Positions 1 to 9,230 are shown, numbered from the stretch's first letter. The stretch is DNA of 46,389 nt from Perlabentimonas sp041656735 (GCA_041656735.1 JBBACY010000022.1:1-46389), one strand, 5' to 3'. Notes: generated by a model not told the origin, from the letters alone. Program-made: numbers and translations.

Positions 1-1
1 A

Positions 2-169
2 GGCTTCGAACTCGGAGCGAAACAGTGTCCAACAAACGATAAATGCGATGTTGGCATACTTGGTATGGCATTCTCCAAGTGCTTATTTTTTGGAAAGTAC
101 GCCAAAACCGCACTTATCGCCCGAGCGCTAACCTTTATATCGGTTGGTTTTATTGCATATATTGGCTAG
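2..169 (+). CDS. C-terminal fragment of an unknown membrane protein (5' end outside window)
   Basis: The reading frame is open from the window edge to a TAG at 167-169 and gives 55 residues. It contains two cysteines early on (a CPTNDKCD stretch) and ends in a hydrophobic helix rich in Ile, Phe and Gly. This frame looks more protein-like than the overlapping one (43-240), which is rich in Trp, Tyr and Cys. It ends 63 bp before the ABC transporter gene on the same strand, so the two could be co-transcribed. I do not recognise the family. Confidence 0.45.
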   Translation, partial: GFELGAKQCPTNDKCDVGILGMAFSKCLFFGKYAKTALIARALTFISVGFIAYIG

Positions 170-232
170 TTGCCACCGCATTTGTACACTTGTTATTGAT
201 AAATAATCTGGCAGGTTGCCAAATATCCGAAA

Positions 233-3200
233 ATGAGTGAGTCGATCTTAAACGCATTAATTCAACTTTACGCATTAGCTGCCAACGCAACAGCAACATC
301 GAGCCAAGGGCGCTTGTGGATAAAGGCAATGCTTAACCAGCAAGTGAATGGTCATTTGGTTGACGATTATCTTAACCTTTTCGATAGCTATCTCAACTTT
401 TATAGTCGCGACACTCCTAATGCGATTATTGATTCAGAAGAAGGCCGAGCCCTGCTAACATCGTATGTTGAGAAAGTAGCCTCACAACTGCGTAAGGGGC
501 TTAATAAAACGGAACGGATAGTTGTAATAGTAAAGCTAATCGAGTATGTGAATGTCGACAAGAATGTTACAATTGCCGAAGAGCATATAGTCGATTGTTT
601 AGGCACTTATTTTGGTGTTGACCCTACCGAAATGCAAAACATAAAGCATTTCGTATTACACAGTGATGGCCATGAAATAGAGCCAGATAAACTTCTTTCA
701 GTTGAAAGTAAACCGCAAACCGACGATGCTTTAGAGGGCATTTGGGTTGAGGAGAATAGGCCCGAATGGCAACTCGAAGTGCGGCAAATTATTGACGAGA
801 ATATTGAAGGTAAACTTAGCTTCTTACTCGTAAAGTCAATTAATACCCTTTTCCTTAAGTACTTTGGTACGTCCGAAATTTATGCCGATGGTAAACGAGT
901 TGAACCTGGCAGGCTCTATTTGGTTGAAGCAGGTGCTATTATTAAAGGGCCTAAAATTACAACTATTTACCACTCAGAGTTAGCACGACGATTTAGCAGC
1001 GCCTTAAACCGAAACCGAATTGTATTTGCTGGCGAGAACATTGATTTTCGATTTAAAAATAGCGTTAACGGAATACATAATTTCACCTTCTCCGAAGAGT
1101 CGGGCCAACTTATTGGTATTATGGGTAGCAGCGGGGTGGGTAAGTCTACATTGCTAAATATTTTAACTGGAAAAGTTTCACCACAAGGTGGCAGGGTTCT
1201 AATTAATGGCTACGATATTCATAAAGATAAGTACGCCGTTGAGGGGATTATTGGGTACGTGCCGCAGGACGATTTGCTCTTTGAGAACCTTACTGTATAT
1301 CAAAACTTGTACTACAATGCCAAGCTTTGCTTTAGCAATTTTACCGAGTTTAAGGTTAGGCAAACAGTAAAGCGCATACTCGATGATCTAGATTTATGGG
1401 AGGCTAGGAATCTTAAAGTTGGTTCGCCCTTAAATAAAATGATTAGCGGTGGGCAGCGTAAGCGCTTGAATATTGGGCTCGAACTTATGCGCGAACCGAG
1501 TATTTTGTTTGTAGATGAGCCAACAAGCGGTCTGTCATCAAGCGATTCGCTAATGGTTATGCGTTTGCTTAAAAATCAGGCAGAAAATGGGCGGTTGGCT
1601 GTGGTTAACATACATCAGCCATCGTCTAAAGTATTCCGTTTGCTCGATAAACTCTGGGTGTTCGATAAGGGTGGATACCCAATATATACAGGAAATCCAC
1701 AGGACGGAATAGTTTACTTTAAAACCATGAGTACGCACGTAAATGCTACCGAAAGTGGTTGCCCGCATTGTGGAACGCTAAATCCTGAGCAAATTCTGGA
1801 GGTTACTGAGGCTAAAATTGTCGATTCTGAGGGGGACGAAACGAATGTTCGACAAAAAAATCCCGAGGAGTGGAATAATCTTTATCGAGATCATATCGAA
1901 TCAAATTTTGAACCGAAGCCATACAAGGCTCTTCTGCCCAAAAACTTCTTTAACATTCCGAATATCGAGGTGCAGTTTAAAATTTTCAGCATCCGTAATG
2001 TGCTCTCAAAGTTGTCAAACAAACAGTATGTGCTAATAAATCTTCTAGAGGCTCCCATTTTGGCCTTCATATTAGCATTTTTCACAAAGTATATGTCGGG
2101 CAATACGTACTTTTTTGCCGATAACATAAATTTCCCTTCTTACCTGTTTATGAGTATTGTTGTGGCAATGTTTTTGGGATTAATGGTTAGCGCCGAGGAA
2201 ATTATTAGCGATAAAAAAATACTCGAAAGGGAGTCGTTTTTAAACCTAAGCCGGTTTAGCTACAATACGTCCAAAGTTCTATACCTTTTCGTTCTATCGG
2301 CAATTCAAATGGGGCTGTTTGTGCTGGTAGGCAATACGGTGCTCGAAATACAGGGTATGATGCTTAGCTACTGGTTGGTGCTGTTTTCAACTGCGTGTTT
2401 TGCCAATATGATTGGGCTAAATATTAGCGCAGGGTTAAACTCTGTTGTAGCCATATACATTACCATTCCATTTATCCTTGTCCCACAAATATTGCTAAGC
2501 GGAACCATTGTGCAGTTCGATAACTTGCACCCAGCCATAACCCGCCGAGTATACGTTCCGCTAGTTGGCGACCTTATGGTATCGCGCTGGGGCTACGAGG
2601 CTATGGCTGTTGATCAGTTTAAAAAGAACGATTTCGAGAAGAATTTTTATGATTACGAGCAAACTACCAGCGAGGCAACGTTCGTTTCAATCTTTTTAGT
2701 TCCCAGGTTGCAAGTGTTATCTGAGGAATGTATAAGATACACGCAGCAAGATTTTGGGTTAAACCCAAGGTATGAGCGAAACCTTAACCTTATTCGAAAC
2801 GAGCTAGTTATCCTGGCCCGTACGGGTAATGTGCCCCCATTTGAGTATCTCAATATGCTTAACTCCAAGGTTTTTTCCGACGAGATTTTTGATGAACTAC
2901 TTGGTTACCTGTTCTTTGTCCGACTGACCCACAACAATATAGCAAATGAGGCCAAACGCAGTCGCGATAGCGTGTACACTGCCTTATCGCAGAGCCTTGG
3001 GATTGATGCATTGCAAACACTACGCAGTAAAAATTATAATAAGGCCCTAGCCGATTGGGTACTGAATTCGCACGAGGTAACCAAATTCCTTGAAACCGAT
3101 GGGCGCATTATACGTAAGTTTGAGCCCATTTTTATGAAACCAGACCACAACTGGGGGCGAGCCCATTTTTATGCCCCTGTAAAAAAGTTTAACAATCAGT

Positions 3201-3337
3201 ATGTTGATACGATCTGGTTCAACCTGGCGGTTATTTGGATGGCTTCAATACTCCTATTCGTAACGCTTCAGGCCAACCTGGTGGGTGGTTTAATTTGTAG
3301 CATTGAGCACATACGCATTAATAGAAAAAAGAGGTGA
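233..3337 (+). CDS. ABC transporter half-molecule (ABCG-like ATPase plus ABC-2 permease) with N-terminal TerB-like region
   Basis: A 1034-aa fusion of a nucleotide-binding domain and a membrane permease, arranged NBD first as in ABCG transporters. Residues about 1-170 resemble a TerB-like helical domain. The ATPase shows Walker A GSSGVGKST (about 298-306), the Q-loop in GYVPQDDL, signature SGGQRKRLNIG (about 405-415) and Walker B ILFVDEPTSG (D428, E429). A CPHCG knuckle lies between the ATPase and the membrane part. Membrane helices begin near 599 and run to about 780; after a long soluble insert a last helix occurs near 1000. The start ATG at 233 is the first in frame. A half transporter would need to dimerise. 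The substrate cannot be told. ABC-2 and ABCG type is firm; the TerB assignment is by hydrophobic pattern only. Confidence 0.88.
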   Translation: MSESILNALIQLYALAANATATSSQGRLWIKAMLNQQVNGHLVDDYLNLFDSYLNFYSRDTPNAIIDSEEGRALLTSYVEKVASQLRKGLNKTERIVVIVKLIEYVNVDKNVTIAEEHIVDCLGTYFGVDPTEMQNIKHFVLHSDGHEIEPDKLLSVESKPQTDDALEGIWVEENRPEWQLEVRQIIDENIEGKLSFLLVKSINTLFLKYFGTSEIYADGKRVEPGRLYLVEAGAIIKGPKITTIYHSELARRFSSALNRNRIVFAGENIDFRFKNSVNGIHNFTFSEESGQLIGIMGSSGVGKSTLLNILTGKVSPQGGRVLINGYDIHKDKYAVEGIIGYVPQDDLLFENLTVYQNLYYNAKLCFSNFTEFKVRQTVKRILDDLDLWEARNLKVGSPLNKMISGGQRKRLNIGLELMREPSILFVDEPTSGLSSSDSLMVMRLLKNQAENGRLAVVNIHQPSSKVFRLLDKLWVFDKGGYPIYTGNPQDGIVYFKTMSTHVNATESGCPHCGTLNPEQILEVTEAKIVDSEGDETNVRQKNPEEWNNLYRDHIESNFEPKPYKALLPKNFFNIPNIEVQFKIFSIRNVLSKLSNKQYVLINLLEAPILAFILAFFTKYMSGNTYFFADNINFPSYLFMSIVVAMFLGLMVSAEEIISDKKILERESFLNLSRFSYNTSKVLYLFVLSAIQMGLFVLVGNTVLEIQGMMLSYWLVLFSTACFANMIGLNISAGLNSVVAIYITIPFILVPQILLSGTIVQFDNLHPAITRRVYVPLVGDLMVSRWGYEAMAVDQFKKNDFEKNFYDYEQTTSEATFVSIFLVPRLQVLSEECIRYTQQDFGLNPRYERNLNLIRNELVILARTGNVPPFEYLNMLNSKVFSDEIFDELLGYLFFVRLTHNNIANEAKRSRDSVYTALSQSLGIDALQTLRSKNYNKALADWVLNSHEVTKFLETDGRIIRKFEPIFMKPDHNWGRAHFYAPVKKFNNQYVDTIWFNLAVIWMASILLFVTLQANLVGGLICSIEHIRINRKKR

Positions 3338-3637
3338 CTAGCCTTCGTACAATTATACATAGGGTATAATTTATCCATATTCTTTTGGTAATTCTTATAA
3401 GTTTAACTCTTATTTTCGGAGTTTTAGTAATTTTAGTATTGTTACAAAGCCGTAAAAGCGAACTAAAAAATGAACCATCTCACTATTTTTACCACAATCG
3501 TTTGTGTTCAGTCAAAAGTATTGAGCCGTTCGTCAACATAAAAGGACCATTCGCCAAAACAAGTATTTAAATTATGTTTAAATATTGACTTATATAATAC
3601 CTTATAGGTATATTTGAGTTTAATAATTTTTGTTCAA
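3338..3637. other. 300-bp spacer between ABC transporter and siaC-A
   Basis: AT-rich. It holds a 61-codon frame (3385-3570) with a TTG start, a single hydrophobic segment and a polar tail. It could encode a small membrane protein but has no family signal, so it is not called. The right end holds the siaC-A promoter. No RNA gene or terminator hairpin was seen. Confidence 0.5.
3585..3616 (+). promoter_or_regulatory. Bacteroidota-type promoter of siaC-A
   Basis: TTG at 3585-3587 and TATATTTG at 3609-3616 (consensus TAnnTTTG), separated by 21 bp. Transcription would begin near 3623. This decides the start of the next gene: the in-frame TTG at 3614 lies inside the -7 element, so the ATG at 3638 must be used, leaving a leader of about 15 nt. 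Confidence 0.55.
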
Positions 3638-4042
3638 ATGAAGCCAATAAAAATTGAAGGAACCAGCACATCGCCAAAGGTATATTTCGTACCCGAAGAG
3701 AACTTACTTGAAATAAGTGGGTACTCGCGTCCCGAGAATGCTCGTGATTTTTATAACCCTCTGCTAGTTTGGTTGGAGGATTTTGAGGAAGCGTATTTAA
3801 AGCGTAAATTCAATGATAATTCCGAGCCCATTTCCTTTAAGTTCAAGTACGTTTACTTCAATAGCTCATCGGCTAAATTTATTTACGACCTAATTATTTT
3901 GCTCAGCCATATTATTAAAGAAGGGGTTCCTCTAAAATTATACTGGTACTTCGATGCGGATGACGATGAGTTGAAGGAGGTTGGCGAAGAGCTTGCCGAA
4001 ATGGCAAAGGTTAATCTTCATTTTGTGGAGATAAGCCATTAG
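3638..4042 (+). CDS. SiaC-family regulatory phosphoprotein (DUF1987), paralogue A
   Basis: 134 aa, soluble. SiaC of Pseudomonas aeruginosa is a small switch protein that is phosphorylated on Thr68 by the kinase SiaB, dephosphorylated by SiaA, and when unphosphorylated activates the diguanylate cyclase SiaD. Family marks here are LLEISGYSRPEN (23-34), the acceptor-loop motif YFNSSSAK (73-80) and the acidic WYFDADDDE stretch near 110. A serine stands where Thr68 is expected. It aligns with paralogue B (36968-37372) without gaps over the acceptor region and has the same length. The start is set by the promoter overlap with the alternative TTG. It appears monocistronic: the next gene is 225 bp away. 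Output partner unknown. Confidence 0.85.
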   Translation: MKPIKIEGTSTSPKVYFVPEENLLEISGYSRPENARDFYNPLLVWLEDFEEAYLKRKFNDNSEPISFKFKYVYFNSSSAKFIYDLIILLSHIIKEGVPLKLYWYFDADDDELKEVGEELAEMAKVNLHFVEISH

Positions 4043-4267
4043 CCGCTCCCTAATAAAATTTCATATCGTATTTTAGTCTAATTATATTTATGTTACAGGT
4101 TTGGTTGCTTGTAACTTAGAATATATCCGTGTAGATAACCAATGTTTTTAACACACTTCCTCTCCTTTGGCGTAAACTTGCATTAAACTTTTTGCTGCAA
4201 AACCTATCAAAGAATTGCGTAAAACTAATTTGTTTACTAAAAAAATACAAACCAAACTATTATAACT

Positions 4268-5458
4268 ATGCGAAAATTTATAGCAACACTTTGTTTAACA
4301 GTATTTTTGGGCATTCCTGCTCAAACCCTATTTGCTCAAAATCAAACAGGCTACAAGTTTGAGGTTGTAAAAGAGATTAAAACAACGCCTGTTAAAGATC
4401 AGCAGCGAACTGGTACATGCTGGAGTTACGCCACCACTTCATTTTTCGAAACGGAACTTATTAGGATGGGTAAACCAGAGGTGATTTTATCGCCCATGTT
4501 TTTTGCCAAAAAGGCATATATTGATAGAATGAACCGTTATATTCGTTTTCAAGGAACAAATAATTTTGGTCAAGGCGGACAATCACATAACGTTTTGGAT
4601 GCAATAACCAATTTTGGTATGGTTCCCGAGAGCGTGTTCACCGGTAAAAATTATGGTGAGGATATTCACGTACATTCAGAGATGGAGGCCGTACTTAAAG
4701 GAATGATTGATGCTATAATTAAAAATCGTAACAGGAAACTCTCTACCGCATGGGAGCCAGCTCTAAAAGCAGTTCTCGACACGTACTTTGGCGAAACCCC
4801 ATCAACCTTTACTTACAATGGAAAAGAGTATTCTCCACAATCATTTGCAAAATCGTTGGGAATCAATCCGAAGGATTATGTTGAGATTACCTCTTTCACT
4901 CACCACCCATTTTACGAGCAAATGGTGCTTGAAATTCCTGATAACTGGGCACACAAAGGTTACTATAATGTGCCTATCGACGAACTTATGGAGATAATTA
5001 ATAACTCAATTAGTAAGGGTTACTCAGTGTGCTGGGACGGTGATGTTAGCGAAAAAGGATTTGTTCACGGTAAAGGCCTAGCTGTTATGCCCGTAGTTAA
5101 GGTTGAAGAGATGAAGGATAGTGAACAAGGAAAATGGGCTGATATTCCTGCTAATAAGCTGCTCGAAGAGATATACAGCTTTAAGGAGATAGTGCCTGAG
5201 ATTATGGTAACACAAGATTTACGTCAAGAAGGATTTGATAACTTCACTACCACCGATGATCACCTTATGCACATTGTAGGCACATCAAAAGATCAGAACG
5301 GAACCCCATATTACATTATTAAAAACTCATGGGGAACAGGTAATATTTATGATGGGCATCTGCATATGTCAGAGCAATTTGCACGAATGAAAACCGTTGT
5401 TATTATGGTTCATAAGGATGTTATTCCCAAGGCAATTGCAAAGAAAATGGGGTTGTAG
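4268..5458 (+). CDS. Exported C1-family cysteine peptidase (aminopeptidase C / bleomycin-hydrolase type)
   Basis: 396 aa with a signal peptide (residues 1-23, ending TLFAQ). The papain-fold catalytic set is complete: oxyanion Gln45 and nucleophile Cys51 in the QRTGTCWSYA region, His332 in DDHLMHIVG and Asn353 in KNSWG. The His and Asn contexts resemble PepC and bleomycin hydrolase more than classical papain, and there is no clear propeptide. PepC-type enzymes remove N-terminal residues from peptides and are usually cytoplasmic; the signal peptide places this one in the periplasm or beyond, where it would process peptides from extracellular proteolysis. It is a single gene followed by a strong terminator. 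Confidence 0.85.
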   Translation: MRKFIATLCLTVFLGIPAQTLFAQNQTGYKFEVVKEIKTTPVKDQQRTGTCWSYATTSFFETELIRMGKPEVILSPMFFAKKAYIDRMNRYIRFQGTNNFGQGGQSHNVLDAITNFGMVPESVFTGKNYGEDIHVHSEMEAVLKGMIDAIIKNRNRKLSTAWEPALKAVLDTYFGETPSTFTYNGKEYSPQSFAKSLGINPKDYVEITSFTHHPFYEQMVLEIPDNWAHKGYYNVPIDELMEIINNSISKGYSVCWDGDVSEKGFVHGKGLAVMPVVKVEEMKDSEQGKWADIPANKLLEEIYSFKEIVPEIMVTQDLRQEGFDNFTTTDDHLMHIVGTSKDQNGTPYYIIKNSWGTGNIYDGHLHMSEQFARMKTVVIMVHKDVIPKAIAKKMGL

Positions 5459-5499
5459 GGTTTAAAGTTTAAAGTTTAATTTTTCATGGTTTTTTGTTC

Positions 5500-5532
5500 C
5501 CGCTGCTAGTTTAGGCTGGCAGCGGTTTTTTT
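5500..5532 (+). terminator. Intrinsic terminator of the C1 peptidase gene
   Basis: A stem CCGCTGC / GCAGCGG (extended by A-T, G-C and G-U pairs), with arms at about 5500-5509 and 5516-5525, is followed by a run of seven T. It lies between the converging peptidase and luxE-like genes. Confidence 0.8.
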
Positions 5533-5580
5533 AATAAGTTATTCCTATCGTAAAAAAAAGTGCTCTTGGTGAGGTTGAAA

Positions 5581-6564
5581 TTATAGTACTAACATATTGC
5601 ACCCACGAATAAGACTTCCGTCCATACGGCCTAGCACTTCAAAGGAATCATCCTTATGCTTAGTTCCCAAATCGTCGGTTTGAATAAATGAGCATGAGTA
5701 GATATTCGCTAAATCAACAATATTAATTGCACCAGATTGTCCGCTGGGAAGAATGGTAAATGGATCGTAAGGGTCGCGAATAAAAATTTTTAGCCAAGGA
5801 GGCGTTTTAAAAATACCGTTACCCGTTGAGTAAGCCTGTGAGAGAAGTTCTGTCATTCCGTATTCCGAATGAATGCTCTTTACCCCAAACGATTTACAAA
5901 GGATGCTATGCGTTTCTGCTCTGGTTAACTCTTTTCCTCTGCCTTTCATTCCGCCCGTTTCCATTATAATCGTATTTTTTAGGGTCATATTCACCTTTTC
6001 AGCCAGTTCAAGCAGCGCAAAGGTTACACCTAAAAGCAGTACTGGCTTATTGTCTCGCTCTTTCTTTAAAATGGTATCAATAAGGTCCGAGTGGTTTTGT
6101 AAATAAAATCCGCTCTCAGAATCATTGCTTTCGGAAATTAGCTGCTCTGCCATATAAACAAGCGATGACCCGGTGCGTTCGGTGTATGAGGGTAAAAGTG
6201 CCAGAATACAGTATTTTTCGGGACTTCCGTAAAATTTAGAGAAGGCACGCGTAAAACTTTCTTCATAAATTTTTGCATCAGCCACGTAGTGATTACTAGT
6301 GTTTGCTCCAGTGGTCCCGCTACTGGTAAATAGCTGCTCAGGTTCTTTATTCCCAATGCAAATTTTATGGGTTTTAAAGAAGGAAATAGGAAGGAAAGGT
6401 ATGTCGCTAATTGAATGTATGGTGCCAATATCCTTACCAAGAATATGGAGGTACTCTCTATAAACATCATTGTGTTTAGCCTGAAAGCGAAAAACACGAA
6501 GGGCTAACTCGCTAAAATTATCGTTGGTTACAGAAAACACTAATTTGTTAAGACTACTGTCCAT
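5581..6564 (-). CDS. LuxE/PaaK-like acyl-protein synthetase
   Basis: 327 aa, a member of the ANL (acyl-adenylating) superfamily. The phosphate-binding loop FTSSGTTGAN is at 79-88; the adenylate region has EYGMTELLSQAY. In bioluminescent bacteria LuxE activates a fatty acid as acyl-AMP and carries it on a cysteine close to the C-terminus. Here a cysteine (RGCNMLVL, residue 322) also sits six residues from the end, which fits. No luxC, luxD, luciferase or acyl-carrier gene is nearby, so the role is not luminescence; a role in acylating a protein or a lipid or polysaccharide precursor is inference. It lies 103 bp downstream of pgk on the same strand and could be co-transcribed with it. Confidence 0.75.
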   Translation of the reverse strand: MDSSLNKLVFSVTNDNFSELALRVFRFQAKHNDVYREYLHILGKDIGTIHSISDIPFLPISFFKTHKICIGNKEPEQLFTSSGTTGANTSNHYVADAKIYEESFTRAFSKFYGSPEKYCILALLPSYTERTGSSLVYMAEQLISESNDSESGFYLQNHSDLIDTILKKERDNKPVLLLGVTFALLELAEKVNMTLKNTIIMETGGMKGRGKELTRAETHSILCKSFGVKSIHSEYGMTELLSQAYSTGNGIFKTPPWLKIFIRDPYDPFTILPSGQSGAINIVDLANIYSCSFIQTDDLGTKHKDDSFEVLGRMDGSLIRGCNMLVL

Positions 6565-6667
6565 AATATATGGTATGCGCGTTAAAGCGCACGTTAAGAT
6601 TTATCAAAACAAGCGAAGCTAAAGCGTTAAGCCTGGCCTCCTGATTAGCTACTAGTCGTGGGTTTAG

Positions 6668-7858
6668 TTATTCTCGCACAGCCTTAATACCTGGCAAATC
6701 TCCATGCTCAAGGTATTCAAGCAGCGCTCCTCCACCCGTAGAAACGTAGCTAACCTCATTGGCCAAACCGAGCGAATTAATAGCTGCAACCGAATCGCCA
6801 CCACCTACTAAGCTAAAAGCACCCTTTTTTGTAGCAACCGACATTGATTTGGCTACTCCCATAGTTCCTTCTGCAAATTTAGGCATTTCAAAAACTCCCA
6901 TAGGGCCATTCCACAAAATGGTTTTCGAACTCTCAATTACCTTCGCAAAATAAGCCACGCTCTTTGGACCAATATCCAGTCCCAACCAATTTTCGGGTAT
7001 AACGTTAGCATCAACTACTTGTACATCAGCGTTGTTACTAAAACTGTTGGCAATAACAGCATCAATGGGTAGGTAGATGGTAACTCCTTTTTGTTTCGCT
7101 TTAGCCAAAATATCGAGCGCCATTTCTAACTTATCGTCTTCAACCATAGATCCTCCAATCTTTCCTCCCTGTGCCTTAATAAACGTAAACATCATGCCGC
7201 CACCAATAACTAGATTGTCAACCTTATCGAGCAAATTTTCAATAATCGTAATTTTTGTGCTAACCTTAGCGCCTCCTAAAATAGCAGTGTATGGTTTTTG
7301 TGGATTGTGCAGCACCTTGTTAAGGCCTTTAAGTTCACTCTCAATCAGGTAGCCAAACATTTTATTTTTAGTGAAGAATTTTGCAATAATTGTGGTAGAG
7401 GCGTGCGCTCTATGTGCCGTACCAAAGGCATCGTTAATGTAAACATCGGCCAGTGTTGACAGTTTTTGCGCAAATGCTTCATCACCCTTGGTTTCTTCTT
7501 TATAAAACCTAAGGTTTTCGAGTAGTAGCACTTGGCCTGGCTTCAAGTTGCTAGCCATATCAAAAGCAATTTTCCCAACACAATCGGGAGCAAAAAGTAT
7601 ATCAACGCCCAAATGCTTTTTAAGGGTACTAATAATGTGCTTTAGCGAGAACTTTTCTTCTGGACCTTCCTTCGGACGGCCTAGGTGTGACATGAGGATT
7701 ACTGAACCACCATCGGTTAGTACCCTTTTAATTGTAGGAATTGCGGCCCTTATTCGACTATCGTCGGTTACGTTAAAATCTTTATCAAGGGGCACATTAA
7801 AATCAACCCTGATAATAGCTCTTTTGCCTACAAAATTATATGAATCAAAGTTTATCAT
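6668..7858 (-). CDS. pgk: Phosphoglycerate kinase
   Basis: 396 aa, the usual bacterial length. It interconverts 1,3-bisphosphoglycerate plus ADP and 3-phosphoglycerate plus ATP in glycolysis and gluconeogenesis. N-terminal substrate-binding motif RVDFNVPLD (about 18-26), SHLGRP, LLENLRF, and the C-terminal nucleotide motifs WNGPMGVFE and GGGDSVAA are all present. The start ATG follows a clear TATCTTTG promoter on the same strand. It is divergent from the delta-prime gene across 172 bp. Confidence 0.98.
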   Translation of the reverse strand: MINFDSYNFVGKRAIIRVDFNVPLDKDFNVTDDSRIRAAIPTIKRVLTDGGSVILMSHLGRPKEGPEEKFSLKHIISTLKKHLGVDILFAPDCVGKIAFDMASNLKPGQVLLLENLRFYKEETKGDEAFAQKLSTLADVYINDAFGTAHRAHASTTIIAKFFTKNKMFGYLIESELKGLNKVLHNPQKPYTAILGGAKVSTKITIIENLLDKVDNLVIGGGMMFTFIKAQGGKIGGSMVEDDKLEMALDILAKAKQKGVTIYLPIDAVIANSFSNNADVQVVDANVIPENWLGLDIGPKSVAYFAKVIESSKTILWNGPMGVFEMPKFAEGTMGVAKSMSVATKKGAFSLVGGGDSVAAINSLGLANEVSYVSTGGGALLEYLEHGDLPGIKAVRE

Positions 7859-7887
7859 TACTTAGCGGTTAAGTTTAGTTTAATAAA

Positions 7888-7895
7888 CAAAGATA
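7888..7895 (-). promoter_or_regulatory. Promoter -7 element of pgk
   Basis: On the minus strand this reads TATCTTTG, matching TAnnTTTG, about 30 bp from the pgk ATG. No good TTG is at the expected upstream distance. Confidence 0.45.
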
Positions 7896-7992
7896 CAAAA
7901 AACTGATGTCAGAATCCACTTATGTAACATATTTAGCTGTAATCATTTAGTCATTTAAAAATGAATAGTTTAATCATTTCTTTACTTTTTGT

Positions 7993-8000
7993 TACCTTTG
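7993..8000 (+). promoter_or_regulatory. Promoter -7 element of the delta-prime gene
   Basis: TACCTTTG matches TAnnTTTG, 30 bp before the ATG at 8031. It faces away from the pgk promoter in the shared 172-bp spacer. Confidence 0.45.
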
Positions 8001-8030
8001 AAACCATAATTCGAAATAAAATTTGGCCAC

Positions 8031-9173
8031 ATGCTATTTAAAGATATTGTTGGACAGGAGGAGGTGAAAGAGCGCTTAATAAAAAGTGTTAGGGATGACA
8101 GGATTGCCCATGCACAGCTTTTTGTTGGACAGCCCGGAACAGGTAAGTTAGCCTTGGCTATTGCCTATGCACAGTATATTGCGTGTAAAAACAGGAGCGA
8201 AACCGATTCGTGCGGTACCTGTCCAGCTTGTTTAAAATACCAAAAGTTGATACACCCCGACCTACATTTTGTTTTCCCGGTAAATGAGGTTAAAAGCGAA
8301 GGCGAGAGTGACAAATCGTCTGGTAAAGGCAGCGATACGTATATTGGTGTATGGCGAGAAAACCTGCTGAATTCACCATATTTTACCGAGCAGCACTGGT
8401 ACTCGGTTCTTGGCATTGAGAATAAAATGGGCATAATAAGTACCGGCGAGGCAAGCGAGGTAATAAAAAAAATTAGCCTAAAAAGCTACGAGTCCGAATT
8501 TAAGGTTATGATTATTTGGCTACCAGAACGTTTGCATATTTCGGCAGCCAACCGATTGCTAAAACTTATTGAGGAGCCTCCCGGGAAAACGGCCTTTTTA
8601 CTGGTTACCGAAGATCAAGAGAGGATAATTGGAACCATCCAATCGCGAACCCAAATAGTTAAAATCCCTCCAATTAATCGTGAGGATATTGCACAAGCTT
8701 TAGTTACTCGTTACGATCTTTCCCCTCAAAAAAGCCATGACATAAGCAGGGTTGCCAATGGCGATTTTCAGTCAGCCGTTAGTTTAGCGATAGACAATAA
8801 TGCATCTCCAAACTTTGCCCTTTTGTGCGACTTGCTCAGATTGTGCTATGCCAAAAACGTTTTAAGCCTTTTAAATTGGGTTGATGCGATAGTAAAGTTA
8901 AACCGCGAACGCCAGAAAGATTTTATTATCTACTCGTTGAGAATTATTCGCGAAAGTTTTATGCTAAACCTTGGGCTCGATGATATTGTTTATATTGCAG
9001 GCGAGGAGGAAGAGTTTAGCAAGAATTTTTCTCCCTTTATAAATGGGAAGAATGTGGTAAAAATATACGACGAGTTAAACATGGCAATGCTTCATATTAC
9101 GCGCAATGGTAATGCGCATATTATTTTTACCGATTTGACTATGAAGCTAGTAAAACTTATTAATAAGCTCTAG
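8031..9173 (+). CDS. holB: DNA polymerase III delta-prime subunit (clamp loader)
   Basis: 380 aa, AAA+ family. Walker A-like GQPGTGKLALA (about 33-43) has Leu in place of Ser/Thr, a degeneration expected of delta-prime, which does not hydrolyse ATP. A four-cysteine zinc module (one Cys in IACKNR, then CGTCPAC) follows at about 52-68. Sensor-region and arginine-finger context appears in IGTIQSRTQIVKI. The C-terminal half is helical, as for the clamp-loader collar. It begins a run holB - ricT - gldH that I recall as conserved in Bacteroidota. Assignment to delta-prime rather than gamma/tau rests on length and the missing P-loop Ser/Thr. Confidence 0.88.
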   Translation: MLFKDIVGQEEVKERLIKSVRDDRIAHAQLFVGQPGTGKLALAIAYAQYIACKNRSETDSCGTCPACLKYQKLIHPDLHFVFPVNEVKSEGESDKSSGKGSDTYIGVWRENLLNSPYFTEQHWYSVLGIENKMGIISTGEASEVIKKISLKSYESEFKVMIIWLPERLHISAANRLLKLIEEPPGKTAFLLVTEDQERIIGTIQSRTQIVKIPPINREDIAQALVTRYDLSPQKSHDISRVANGDFQSAVSLAIDNNASPNFALLCDLLRLCYAKNVLSLLNWVDAIVKLNRERQKDFIIYSLRIIRESFMLNLGLDDIVYIAGEEEEFSKNFSPFINGKNVVKIYDELNMAMLHITRNGNAHIIFTDLTMKLVKLINKL

Positions 9174-9230
9174 CAAATAGATGTTGATAGCGACAAATAT
9201 CCAATTAAATGGAAAAACCGCTAAAATAGC

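Noticed and set aside
43..240. 65-codon plus frame at the left edge overlapping the ABC gene start
   Set aside because: Composition is unlike a real protein (many Trp, Tyr, Cys), and the frame ending at 169 has a more natural composition.
3385..3570. 61-aa frame with one hydrophobic segment
   Set aside because: TTG start, no homology signal, no promoter of its own; kept only as a note on the spacer.
5458..5480. GTTTAAA direct repeats after the C1 peptidase gene
   Set aside because: Two and a half copies of a low-complexity word; explained by base composition.
6576..6591. Small TGCGC/GCGCA inverted repeat between pgk and the luxE-like gene
   Set aside because: Only a 5-bp stem without a T tract; too weak to call a terminator or operator.
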